A stretch of 64,000 nucleotides of DNA from Deltaproteobacteria bacterium. Lineage in GTDB: Bacteria; Myxococcota_C; UBA6777. Positions 44,940 to 53,204 of the stretch are shown here, piece after piece. Numbering within the stretch: position 1 is the stretch's first letter; each line of letters begins with the position of its first letter. The DNA is taken from assembly GCA_006226375.1 (NCBI GenBank), contig SBHC01000042.1:62001-126000 (forward strand), in the 5' to 3' direction. The position numbers were made by a program, and so were the translations under genes. The notes under the pieces are model-generated. The model was not told where the DNA came from and ran no database searches. It saw nothing but the letters and a program-made list of their open reading frames with translations.

Positions 44940-45683
44940 TCAGGGACCCCAGTCAAGGCCACCGTTGATGTTGATGATCTGGCCGTTGATGAATCCACCG
45001 GCTGGAGATGCCAGGAAGCTGACTGCGCCAGCAATCTCAATCATCTCACCTGTGCGACCCTTGGGCATGGGGCAGTAAGAACGCCAGAAGTTTTGCAGAT
45101 CTTCGGGCAGGTCCTTGGTCATCTCGGTTGCAAAGTAGCCAGGAGCGAGCACGTTGGCGTTGATGCCTTTGCGTCCATACTCTTTGGCGATGCTTTGGGT
45201 GAATCCGTGAAGTCCCGCTTTGGCAGCGGAGTAGTTGCACTGACCGGAACTTCCCACGGCGGAGATCGACGAGATGTTGATGATTCGGCCAAAGCGCTGG
45301 GCAAGCAGCGTGGTCAAGAAGTGACGACAAACGTAGAACGGACCGGTCAGGTTGGTCGCGATTACGTCGTCCCACTCTTCGTTCGACATCGACACCAGGA
45401 GGTTGTCCCGGTTGGCGCCTGCGTTGTTGACGATAACGTCGACGCTGTCGAAGTCCATCAACATATCATCGCAGGCACTCTCGACGGAGTCGGCGCTGCG
45501 AACGTCCATGCGGTAGGCTTTGCACTTCACATCAGGGTTGATGTCTTTGGCTTGCTCTACAATTTTTTGGGCGCGTTCTTCACTGTTCACGTAGGTGAAC
45601 GCAACATCGTTGCCTTCCTTGACTGCGTGAAGCACGATGCCTGCGCCAATTCCGCGCGAACCACCGGTAACAAAATAGATCAT
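44940..45683 (-). CDS. FabG-like 3-ketoacyl-ACP reductase
   Basis: SDR with GGSRGIG near residue 7, NNAG (86-89), the catalytic Ser138 region (IINISSIS), and YSAAK (Tyr151, Lys155), a Y-x3-K pair. The length of 247 and the NADP-binding region fit FabG. In the operon it would reduce the beta-keto group formed by the ketosynthase in the un-branched steps of the chain. A hairpin follows. Confidence 0.92.
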   Translation of the reverse strand: MIYFVTGGSRGIGAGIVLHAVKEGNDVAFTYVNSEERAQKIVEQAKDINPDVKCKAYRMDVRSADSVESACDDMLMDFDSVDVIVNNAGANRDNLLVSMSNEEWDDVIATNLTGPFYVCRHFLTTLLAQRFGRIINISSISAVGSSGQCNYSAAKAGLHGFTQSIAKEYGRKGINANVLAPGYFATEMTKDLPEDLQNFWRSYCPMPKGRTGEMIEIAGAVSFLASPAGGFINGQIININGGLDWGP

Positions 45684-45753
45684 GGATTGTGTATCCTTGT
45701 TTGTACTGAGGGGAGGTCGCTGTTGTTGAAGCTACGCTCCCCTGCAGTCAACG

Positions 45754-47040
45754 TTAGTCTTCGTATTTTCGGATGATGCTACAGCAGTTGATGCCGCCAA
45801 AGCCGAAGGAGTTCTTCAGCATGGTGCGGACTTCGTACTGAACAGGCTCGTTGGCGCAAACGTCGACGTCCACTTCGGGATCCAGGTTGTCGATGTTGAT
45901 GGAGGGGTGAAGCCAACCGTTGTTCATTTGCATCACCGCTGCGATGGTTTCGACCGCAGGAGCAGACCAACAGGTGTGTCCCAGCATTGACTTGGGAGCG
46001 TTAATCTTCAAGTCGTACACATGCTTTCCAAAGGCTTCCTTGATGGAGCGCAGCTCGGTCAAGTCACCCAGCGGTGTGGAGGTAGCGTGGGCGCTGATGT
46101 AGTCGATCTCTTCGGGAGCGATGCCGGTCCTTTCCATCAATCGCACCATCGTGCGGGACTGACCTTCCACGGAAGGAGAGGGCAGGTGGCAAGCGTCGGA
46201 CATCGCCTGAACGCCCATGATCTCAGCGTAGATGGTTGCGCCGCGGGCCTTGGCGTGCTCCAAGGTCTCCAGGACCAACACTCCAGCGCCGTGGGAAGGA
46301 ATGAAGCCTTCACGGTCCATGTCGTAGGGGCGGCTCGCCAAGTGTGGGGTGTCGTGGAAGTTTTGGAAGCTGATTGCGCCCATCAACGCCATTGCGTGAA
46401 GATCCATGGGAGCAAATTCGAGGGGAGCACCCACGACCATCGCGACATCGTTGCCGTGGTAAAGCAACTCGTCCACGGCGTTTCGCATGGCGATGTTGGC
46501 GCTAGCGCAAGCTCCACCCATGGTGTAGATGGGGCCTTTGGCTTCCAGGACTTCGGCAACGGAGCCAGCGTGGTCTGTATCAAGGGACAAGAACGCTGCC
46601 ATCGAGTCGACGTAGTCGGGCTCTTCCTGAAACTGCATGAAGTTGTTGTGTTGGTACAACTTGTTCAGGTTGTGACCGCTGACAATCACAGCGAAGCGTG
46701 TGTGGTCAAAGTCTGTGTTGACCAAGCCCGAGCTGACGTAAGCGTCCACAGCACAAAGGACCGAAAGAGCTGTCGCAAAGGGAGCTTTGCGGATGATCTT
46801 GCGAAGTCGCTTGCCCCATTCTTCGGGAAGCTTCTTGCTCAGTTCTTTGGCTTTGCCTCTGATGTCGTAATCGCTGAGGTCGCCACCGACTTTGGAGTAG
46901 ATGCCACTGGTGTCGATGCACGTCCAGTTGGTTACACCGGATTTTCCGGCCATCAAGTTGTCATAGAAGGTGTTGACATCGTCACCCAGCTTGGTGTTGA
47001 TCGCCATTCCCGAGATTACGATTCGCCTTTTCTCGCTCAA
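45754..47040 (-). CDS. Stand-alone ketosynthase (KAS II/type II KS)
   Basis: Thiolase-fold KS with GGACASANIAM (Cys178 in this numbering), SAHATSTPLGD (His318) and KSMLGHTCWSA (Lys350, His355), so the Cys-His-His set is intact. The Cys is present, so this is a condensing KS rather than a decarboxylating KS of the type in which that residue is Ser. TTG 47040, after GGGAGAAGG, gives a normal KS N terminus (MSEKRRIVISGMA); GTG 47097 would add 19 residues. Overall similar to FabF-type KS, with unusual substitutions around the active site. Confidence 0.88.
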   Translation of the reverse strand: MSEKRRIVISGMAINTKLGDDVNTFYDNLMAGKSGVTNWTCIDTSGIYSKVGGDLSDYDIRGKAKELSKKLPEEWGKRLRKIIRKAPFATALSVLCAVDAYVSSGLVNTDFDHTRFAVIVSGHNLNKLYQHNNFMQFQEEPDYVDSMAAFLSLDTDHAGSVAEVLEAKGPIYTMGGACASANIAMRNAVDELLYHGNDVAMVVGAPLEFAPMDLHAMALMGAISFQNFHDTPHLASRPYDMDREGFIPSHGAGVLVLETLEHAKARGATIYAEIMGVQAMSDACHLPSPSVEGQSRTMVRLMERTGIAPEEIDYISAHATSTPLGDLTELRSIKEAFGKHVYDLKINAPKSMLGHTCWSAPAVETIAAVMQMNNGWLHPSINIDNLDPEVDVDVCANEPVQYEVRTMLKNSFGFGGINCCSIIRKYED

Positions 47041-47150
47041 GGTTCCTTCTCCCTTATGGATGATTCCCACGGTGGTTGGTTTCTTCGTTGCGGACACCCT
47101 CTACCATAGGTTGTGCACCAAAGCAAAGGGTGGATTCCAAAAAGTGCGGT

Positions 47151-47690
47151 CTACTCTTCTTCGTCTTCCATCATGAAGACTTCCATGACGCCCATGGAGC
47201 AGACGCTGTCGCCCTTCATCACCTGCCCTGCGCAGATCACGCAGTAGCTATCTTGTTCCAACAATTGGCTCGTAATGGTGACGCGATCGCCCGGTCGAAC
47301 TTCCGAGACAAACAGCGCATGGTGGAGCTTCAACAGGCGGAGGTTGCGGGGCTTGTCGTCGGGTTTGACTTCAGCACGCCCTGCGGAGATTAGGAAGTCG
47401 AGGCAGAGGCTCAGCTGTCCAATCATCTCCATCTGTAGGGTTCCTGGATACACAGGGTAATCCGGAAAGTGACCGGCAAACACAGGGTCATTGGGGTCGA
47501 TGTTGCGGAAGCCCCGCATGGTGCCGGCTTCCAGGTCGACTCGCTCAATTCCATCCACCAGAAGGAAGGGATCACGGTGAGGAATGATCTGCTTGATCTG
47601 TTCCTGGTCAATGCTAACTTCCAGAGTGGTCTCGGTCGGTGTGAAGAGAGACCGACGTCGGCCTCGTCGAATGATCTTATCGTAAGACAT
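47151..47690 (-). CDS. FabZ-like 3-hydroxyacyl-ACP dehydratase
   Basis: Hotdog-fold enzyme with IPHRDPFLLVDG, the catalytic GHFPDYPVYPG (His74) and QMEMIGQ (Glu88); the His-to-Glu spacing of 14 matches FabZ. The start ATG 47690, after GAAAGAAG, gives 179 residues; an in-frame extension to 47798 lacks family character. In the operon it would dehydrate the hydroxyacyl intermediates. Located between the acyltransferase and ketosynthase genes. Confidence 0.88.
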   Translation of the reverse strand: MSYDKIIRRGRRRSLFTPTETTLEVSIDQEQIKQIIPHRDPFLLVDGIERVDLEAGTMRGFRNIDPNDPVFAGHFPDYPVYPGTLQMEMIGQLSLCLDFLISAGRAEVKPDDKPRNLRLLKLHHALFVSEVRPGDRVTITSQLLEQDSYCVICAGQVMKGDSVCSMGVMEVFMMEDEEE

Positions 47691-47727
47691 GGAGGTCTTC
47701 TTTCCTTTTCCTTCTGTAGAAAGGCGA

Positions 47728-47737
47728 CACAATTGTG
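47728..47737. repeat. Short palindrome upstream of the dehydratase gene
   Basis: CACAATTGTG is a perfect 10-base palindrome in the 149-base gap between the acyltransferase and dehydratase genes. Function unknown. Confidence 0.35.
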
Positions 47738-47839
47738 ATTGATTGTCGGTAGTGGTGGTTGGGTCCTTCTCGAAGAGCCAGTGAACCCAAACGCTCACCC
47801 ACCCATGAGGAGTAGAGGAGGCTGCTCTTCAACAACTCC

Positions 47840-48838
47840 CTATGCTTGGAGGGCAGGTTGTTCTTCTGGGCTTGCCACGGAGGGAAGTTGCAACGCTCGC
47901 AGTGAAGTGACGACGTCTTGGATGTGCTCCAGCGTGTTCTCGCGGCTGTCGGTCTTGAACTTCTGTACGCCCTTGTGCCATTTGCGATCCAGGAGGTTGT
48001 GAAGCACTGCTTTGGCTCCCACTTCAACCAGGACTGCGTCGGGGTGGCGTGCCATCAAAAAGTCGATGGAGTGACGCCACAACACGGGCTGGTGAACGTG
48101 CGTGGATAGCAAGTCCACAAACAGTTCTTGGCTGGGCTCTTCGACGATGTGGCCCAGTCGATTCGGCAAATAGGGAAGCTTGGGCTGACGGAAATCAACC
48201 GTCTGAAGATATTGGCGGAACTCTTGTCCCACAGGCGCGAACACCGAAGCGTGCATGGGCACTTGCTTCTCAATGATGACACCTTCGATGTAAAGCTCGT
48301 CATCGGCGAGGCGAATGGCTTCGTCAAGTGCTTTGGGGTCGCCCGCTACAACGTGCTGGCGGGGTGAGTTGAGGTTCACCACTTCCAGATTGCCCAGCTC
48401 CCGAGCTTTCTCAAGGACAGGCTCCAGCTCTTCCAAAGCAACGGGGAAGAACGACGCCATCGCGCCGCGCGGGCCACGATCGTACGCTAGACCACGTTGC
48501 TCCACGGCCAGGAGAGCTTGCTCAAAGGGAAGGGCTCCAATGTGAACCAGATGGTTCCATTCTCCCAGGCTAAGTCCCAGGGAATAGTCTGCCTTTATGC
48601 CCTGTTCTTCCAGAAGGTTGAGGAACAGATAGTTGGCCAAAAACACTCCAAGTTGAACATCTTGGTTGGTCGCAAACTGGCCTTCGTTGGTCGGCTGGTA
48701 ATGGTCCATCAGGTCGCGATTCAGCAAGTCAGAAGCTTGTTGCATCAGGACTTTGTTACCTTCGGACAGTTCTACGAGCTTGCTCAACATTCCAGGGTAG
48801 CGGGAGCTTTGACCGGGGAACATAAAAACGATGGGCAT
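47840..48838 (-). CDS. Malonyl-CoA-type acyltransferase (FabD-like)
   Basis: Acyltransferase with FMFPGQSSRYPGM at the N terminus, the nucleophile motif GLSLGE (Ser90), an EQRG Arg115 that in malonyl transferases binds the carboxylate, and PMHASVF (His196). The usual GHSLGE has Leu in place of His. ATG 48838 with GAGGTGA upstream is preferred over GTG 48847. First gene of the beta-branching operon; probably loads malonyl units onto the ACP. Confidence 0.88.
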   Translation of the reverse strand: MPIVFMFPGQSSRYPGMLSKLVELSEGNKVLMQQASDLLNRDLMDHYQPTNEGQFATNQDVQLGVFLANYLFLNLLEEQGIKADYSLGLSLGEWNHLVHIGALPFEQALLAVEQRGLAYDRGPRGAMASFFPVALEELEPVLEKARELGNLEVVNLNSPRQHVVAGDPKALDEAIRLADDELYIEGVIIEKQVPMHASVFAPVGQEFRQYLQTVDFRQPKLPYLPNRLGHIVEEPSQELFVDLLSTHVHQPVLWRHSIDFLMARHPDAVLVEVGAKAVLHNLLDRKWHKGVQKFKTDSRENTLEHIQDVVTSLRALQLPSVASPEEQPALQA

Positions 48839-48985
48839 CGGAGTCACCTCACTTCAGATGCTGTGGCGTCGGTCTTGGGCTGTTTCAAAGTGACAACACA
48901 CGTGAAAAGAAACCACACTGTCGCCAGCGTGGCCTGCCATGCAAAATCGCCTTGCATGTTCTTGGGTTCCTTGAGGGAATTGTCT

Positions 48986-49001
48986 TCCGAAACCTTTCGG
49001 A
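48986..49001. promoter_or_regulatory. 16-base palindrome in the operon leader
   Basis: TCCGAAA-CC-TTTCGGA, perfect 7-base arms, about 150 bases upstream of the first gene. Could be a repressor operator or an RNA hairpin. Confidence 0.5.
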
Positions 49002-49033
49002 CACACTTCCAAACTACCAACTAAGAGCAAGTT

Positions 49034-49055
49034 GTGTACCAGGATAGTGGTACAC
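49034..49055. promoter_or_regulatory. 22-base inverted repeat in the operon leader
   Basis: GTGTACC-N8-GGTACAC, perfect 7-base arms, about 195 bases upstream of the first gene. A regulator site is plausible because it is symmetric and lies in the leader. Confidence 0.5.
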
Positions 49056-49157
49056 GAAATGGGAAAGGAACCCGAGATGGGAGAGGACTCCTGGACCAAC
49101 TCCATTGGTATGGGGCTGGAATCCAACCGGTTCTCTATGCTTGGGCGAAGCGTTGGC

Positions 49158-49186
49158 GTTTTAACAAGTTTGCAAACCCCTGTCAA
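49158..49186 (-). promoter_or_regulatory. Sigma-70-like promoter of the beta-branching operon
   Basis: TTGACA, a 17-base spacer and TAAAAC on the minus strand. The spacer contains the palindrome GTTTGCAAAC, a position typical for repressor operators. Confidence 0.6.
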
Positions 49187-49249
49187 GATTGTTCATTCTT
49201 ACCTTTTGCAGGAGTGAGCAAGTGTACAGTTGTGTGATGGAAGCTTGCT

Positions 49250-51364
49250 TTATCGTTTCGTGGGTCGTCGAGGGCGAGTTCGGGGTCGCGGAACTTTCCT
49301 GAAGTTGCGCTTGAGATCAAACCGAATGATTCGGTCTCCTTCTTCGATTTTGTCCATGACTTCCAACCCGTTGATGATCTGGCCAAAGACCGTATAGCGG
49401 CCGTCCAAGTGAGGTGTTGGCGTGTGAGTGAAGAACAACTGTACGCTGCCTGTGTTCCAGCCTTGCGCCCTTGGCATCCCAAGTGTCCCTCGTTGGTAAC
49501 GTTTGCGGTTGATCTCGGCTCTCAGTTGAAATCCGCCGTCGCCCCAGCCACTTCCGTCAGGGTCTCCACCTTGGATCACAAAGTTACTGATGACCCTGTG
49601 CCAGGTAAGTTTGTTGTAAAACCCCTTCATCGCTAGACCCACAAGGTTGGCGCAATGGATGGGTGCTGCTTTGGCATAGCACTCAATCTCCATGGTCCCT
49701 TTGTTAGTGACCAGAAGAAGCCTGGGGTTCGACTCAAACCGGATGTGCTTGTACGGTGTTTGTGAATACTTGGTCTTCGGAAGCTTTTGTTGGGTTCGGA
49801 TGCCTCGTTGTTGGAGGGCGTCTTTGGCTTTTCTGGAGACGGATGGAGCCGGATCCTTCAATGCCTTTCGCAGGTAACTCGTTGCCTGCTTGGACTTGTC
49901 CTTGGTTAGCAAGCCAACAAGCTCCTCTCGAAGCTCGATCCATCGGCTATGCTGGCTGTTTTGGTACGTTGACCAAATCTGAGCGAGGACATCCGACTCT
50001 TTGCGTTTTGCCAGAGCGTACACGGCGTATCCCCGCTCTGTTAATTCCTTGGATTGCAGCCCTTGGGTGATGGCTTCCCAGGCCCTAGGGTCCTTTTTGT
50101 CGGCCAACATTCGGAGGGCTGTGGAGCGCACCCTTGGGTCTTTGTCTTTGGTCGCCAACAACAACAAATCCATCTGTTTCCAGCCGATGTTTCGACTGGC
50201 TTGTACAGCAGCCACTCGGATCAAAGCCAACGGATGCTTCTTCAAGATCGTTTGTAGGAGTGGACGGGATTCATCCTTTTTCAGCTTGGTGTAGGATTGC
50301 AGCGCCACTCGTTGGACTGTGACCGAGGGGTCTCCGCTCACATACACCCCAATGATATTGGGATCCAATCCCTTGATATTCCCCAAAGCACGTAGTACAG
50401 CGGCCCGGACATGAAAGGACTTGTCCTTCAAAAGAGAGAGGGGAATCAGCTTTTCTTGTTTCATGCTTTGCAGCAGCTGCACGCCTGCAATCCGTAGGAT
50501 GTAGTTCTTGTCGCGCGTCGCTTTCAGTGCCTCGTCTTTGGCTTGTTTGGAACCCACCCGACGCAAACCAAACAGCGCGAAGTACCGGACCCAAGGGTTG
50601 GAGTCGGTTGCAAGTTTTCGCAGCAACGGCTCGCCCGATTTGTCTTTGGAGCGGGCGAAGTAGTATGCGAGGTTACGACGGACCAGCGTATCCTTACTGG
50701 CTGCCAGTTTTGCAAAGAGAGGACGTAACGTAGACCATTCTTGCGAGGAGGCCTTGGGTTGCTTTTGGGTGGTTTTGCGCGATGTCGGCTTGGACGTCGG
50801 TTTACTTGCCGCAGAGCTTGTGGATTTTGCCCTTGCCTTTGCTTTTGTGTGCATCTGACGCACACGAAATCGATACAACGCAAGAAGAGCTTCACTCTGT
50901 AGGGCTGGAAAGTTTCCCAGTAGGGAGGGGCGAAGCCAGGCTATCAATCGCGGAGGCCCAAACTTTCCTAAGGCTTCAATGGCGGCTTTGCGGACAAGCA
51001 ACGTTGGGTCGTTAAGCATCCCCTTGAGGCGGTCCAGGACTTTCTTGTGGAAGCCTTGTGTCCATTCTGGATCGTAGGACAGTTGGCCCAGCGCAAAGGC
51101 AGCGTTGGATCTCACCTTAAGAGACCGGTCCATTGTAAGTTTGAGCAGGTCTGGAATCACTTTGCGGGTCTGCATTCTTCCCAAGGCAATGGCCGCTCTC
51201 GCACGACGGGAAGAGTCTTTGGAGCGGACAGCTTTTCTTAAGCTGGTATGGTCCCATTGACTTGCGTTTTCGGCGTCGATGATAGCGTTGAAGTCGCCAT
51301 AGCTATAGCTAGGAAAAAGGAAGAGGAAGCTAAGATAGAGCCATCTGACTTGTTGAGAGGTCAT
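49250..51364 (-). CDS. Secreted HEAT-repeat protein fused to a cyclophilin-type isomerase
   Basis: A signal peptide (MTSQQVRWLYLSFLFLFPSYSYG) is followed by a long run of HEAT repeats with the R/K-x-x-A-x-x-ALG pattern (for example AIALGRM, AIEALGKFG, LFGLRRVG), interrupted by a Lys/Ser/Thr-rich linker. The last 170 residues are a cyclophilin domain: LTWHRVISNFVIQGGDPDGSG, GTLGMPRAQGWNTGSVQLFFT and YTVFGQIINGLEVMDKI. The full active-site set is not checked. Probably a periplasmic or surface folding factor that binds partners through HEAT repeats. AGGAGAAAG precedes ATG 51364. Confidence 0.9.
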   Translation of the reverse strand: MTSQQVRWLYLSFLFLFPSYSYGDFNAIIDAENASQWDHTSLRKAVRSKDSSRRARAAIALGRMQTRKVIPDLLKLTMDRSLKVRSNAAFALGQLSYDPEWTQGFHKKVLDRLKGMLNDPTLLVRKAAIEALGKFGPPRLIAWLRPSLLGNFPALQSEALLALYRFRVRQMHTKAKARAKSTSSAASKPTSKPTSRKTTQKQPKASSQEWSTLRPLFAKLAASKDTLVRRNLAYYFARSKDKSGEPLLRKLATDSNPWVRYFALFGLRRVGSKQAKDEALKATRDKNYILRIAGVQLLQSMKQEKLIPLSLLKDKSFHVRAAVLRALGNIKGLDPNIIGVYVSGDPSVTVQRVALQSYTKLKKDESRPLLQTILKKHPLALIRVAAVQASRNIGWKQMDLLLLATKDKDPRVRSTALRMLADKKDPRAWEAITQGLQSKELTERGYAVYALAKRKESDVLAQIWSTYQNSQHSRWIELREELVGLLTKDKSKQATSYLRKALKDPAPSVSRKAKDALQQRGIRTQQKLPKTKYSQTPYKHIRFESNPRLLLVTNKGTMEIECYAKAAPIHCANLVGLAMKGFYNKLTWHRVISNFVIQGGDPDGSGWGDGGFQLRAEINRKRYQRGTLGMPRAQGWNTGSVQLFFTHTPTPHLDGRYTVFGQIINGLEVMDKIEEGDRIIRFDLKRNFRKVPRPRTRPRRPTKR

Positions 51365-51543
51365 GGGTCTTCTTTCTCCTGGGCTTGAGACATCAAAGGA
51401 GGTTTTTCTCCAGTGAATAGGTAGGGTTTGGAATAGCTTCTTGGGTGGTGGCGTTTTGAGGTGACTATGGCCACACCCAAAGACATGTCATGGCTGTCAA
51501 TGCCATGTGATGAGGGTGTACCTTCCGCTTGATGGAGTACCAC

Positions 51544-52395
51544 ATGCTGCGATTGATTTCCATCCCGTTCTCTCACTACAACGAGAGGGCACGGTGGGCC
51601 TTGGACCGGTTCGAGGTGCCTTACGAGGAGAGTCCTTTTCTTCCGGGTCTTCATTACGTCGGGGTTTGGTGGCACACCTTGTTTCGGACCAAGCTGGGCA
51701 AGTCAGCGGATCGCGCTTCTTCCTCCTATTCTACCCCGGTGTTGCTCTTGGAAGCGCGCAAGTGCCTTTGTGATTCGGGACGCATTGTTCGGTATGTTTC
51801 CGATACCTATGGGGATGACAACTCCACTCTCTATCCTGTAGGTGTTGGTGTGGAGGACTGGGAGCAGCTGTTCCATGACAAGCTGGGTCCCGACTCTCGT
51901 CGTTTGGCCTACTTTCATGTGATGCAGAACCAGGAGGTGATGTTTCATGTGGCGGAGCAAAACGTAAGCCCTCGGCAAGCTCGCATCTTTCGCAAAGCCT
52001 TCGACCGAATACGCCCCAAAATGTTTGCCGCGTTGAAGATTAATGCGGAGGCTTGTGCCCGTTCCATGGACACCATCCGCAAGACTCTCGCTGCAGTGGA
52101 CGAGGTTTTGTCTGACGGGCGACGTTTCCTCGCTGGGGAGCGCTTTTCTGCCGCTGACCTCGCCCTGGCCAGCCTTGCTTCTCCTGTGATGGGAGTGGGG
52201 CGAAAGGATGGCTTCTCGGCTGTCCTTCCCGATGCTTCCGCGTTTTCTCCGGAGTTCGCCTCGTTTGTCGAAGAATGCCGGGAGACTCGTGCAGGCCAAC
52301 ATATCTTGAGAATGTACAGAGAAGAACGAGGGACACGTCAGATCCCCTATCGCTATTTTTCATCCCCTCTTGAAGCTACTGCCTCCTCGACTTGA
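51544..52395 (+). CDS. Glutathione-S-transferase-like protein
   Basis: N-terminal thioredoxin-like domain (LRLISIPFSHYNERARWALDRFEVPYEE, then PVLLLEARKCLCDSGRIVRYV) and an all-helical C-terminal domain with FLAGERFSAADLALASL, typical of GST. ATG 51544 with GGAG 6 bases upstream is chosen over TTG 51529. The segment FPRVG-like cis-Pro loop is STPVLL. No operon partner; substrate unknown. Confidence 0.82.
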   Translation: MLRLISIPFSHYNERARWALDRFEVPYEESPFLPGLHYVGVWWHTLFRTKLGKSADRASSSYSTPVLLLEARKCLCDSGRIVRYVSDTYGDDNSTLYPVGVGVEDWEQLFHDKLGPDSRRLAYFHVMQNQEVMFHVAEQNVSPRQARIFRKAFDRIRPKMFAALKINAEACARSMDTIRKTLAAVDEVLSDGRRFLAGERFSAADLALASLASPVMGVGRKDGFSAVLPDASAFSPEFASFVEECRETRAGQHILRMYREERGTRQIPYRYFSSPLEATASST

Positions 52396-52548
52396 GTGGA
52401 CACCCATGCCCGAGGGCTGTGCAATCCAACAAGAGGGGATGATTCGTACTGGAAAGAGATTGTAACCGCCTGGTAGCTTTCCCGTAAGAACGATTGCCAC
52501 GTGGTTGACTCGATTCCTTTTCTTTCCCGACTCGCAAGGAGAAGTCCT

Positions 52549-53175
52549 GTGATCAAGCCTATCAGTATCACTGTCGCTTTCGCTGTTGTGGTTAGTTTGT
52601 TTTTTGGCACTCCTGCCCAGTGCGGTAGCCCCAAGGTGAACAAGCACGAGAGCAACCAGAAACATATACGTGTTCCCCATGTCCACAGCGTCAATTGGAA
52701 GAAAAAGACCAAGAAGTATTGGAAGAAAAAGCTAACTTCCAAACAATTCTATGTGTGCCGGAACGCTGGAACGGAGATGTCCTTTACTGGGAAGCATCTT
52801 CGCAACAAAAAGCCGGGTGTGTTCGTCTGCTCCAGTTGCGGGCATGTCTTGTTTGATGCCAAGACTAAGTTCAAGTCGGGCACAGGCTGGCCTAGCTTCT
52901 ATGATGTGTACAAAAAGCGTGACTCGGTGAAGGTTCATATCGACAAGTCGTATGGGATGGTTCGTGTCGAGGTTGTGTGTGGTCGTTGCAACGCCCACTT
53001 GGGTCATGTGTTCCGGGATGGACCACGACCCACCGGCTTGCGCTACTGCATTAACTCGGTTTGCTTGGGGCATCGTCCTTATTCGTATGCCAAAAAGTAC
53101 GAAGCCTTCCTCAAAAAGAAGCGGGCCAACATGGCCTCGTCCCGGAAACCTGCCCCTCGTTCCAAGTCCAAGTAA
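52549..53175 (+). CDS. msrB: Secreted peptide-methionine (R)-S-oxide reductase
   Basis: GTG 52549, after AAGGAGAAG, begins a signal peptide (MIKPISITVAFAVVVSLFFG). The MsrB domain has the two zinc-binding CxxC pairs (CSSCGH and CGRCNAHLGH), SGTGWPSFYD, and the catalytic RYCINS. The length is normal apart from a Lys-rich linker and tail. Probably repairs oxidised methionine in exported proteins. An in-frame start at 52501 would remove the signal-peptide context. Confidence 0.9.
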   Translation: MIKPISITVAFAVVVSLFFGTPAQCGSPKVNKHESNQKHIRVPHVHSVNWKKKTKKYWKKKLTSKQFYVCRNAGTEMSFTGKHLRNKKPGVFVCSSCGHVLFDAKTKFKSGTGWPSFYDVYKKRDSVKVHIDKSYGMVRVEVVCGRCNAHLGHVFRDGPRPTGLRYCINSVCLGHRPYSYAKKYEAFLKKKRANMASSRKPAPRSKSK

Positions 53176-53204
53176 CTCCCCTCTCTTTGGTGTCTTGTCT
53201 TCCT

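Larger units (their letters stand above)
48839..49249. other. Leader and promoter region of the beta-branching operon
   Basis: This 411-base gap holds a strong promoter, three palindromes (49168-49177, 49034-49055, 48986-49001) and a leader of about 310 bases before the acyltransferase start, all read on the minus strand. No coding gene recognised. Confidence 0.6.

Noticed and set aside
46021-47109. Plus-strand open frame of 362 codons opposite the ketosynthase
   Set aside because: Low-complexity His/Val-rich translation with no family motif; the minus strand carries intact KS motifs. Third-position codon bias explains the antisense opening.
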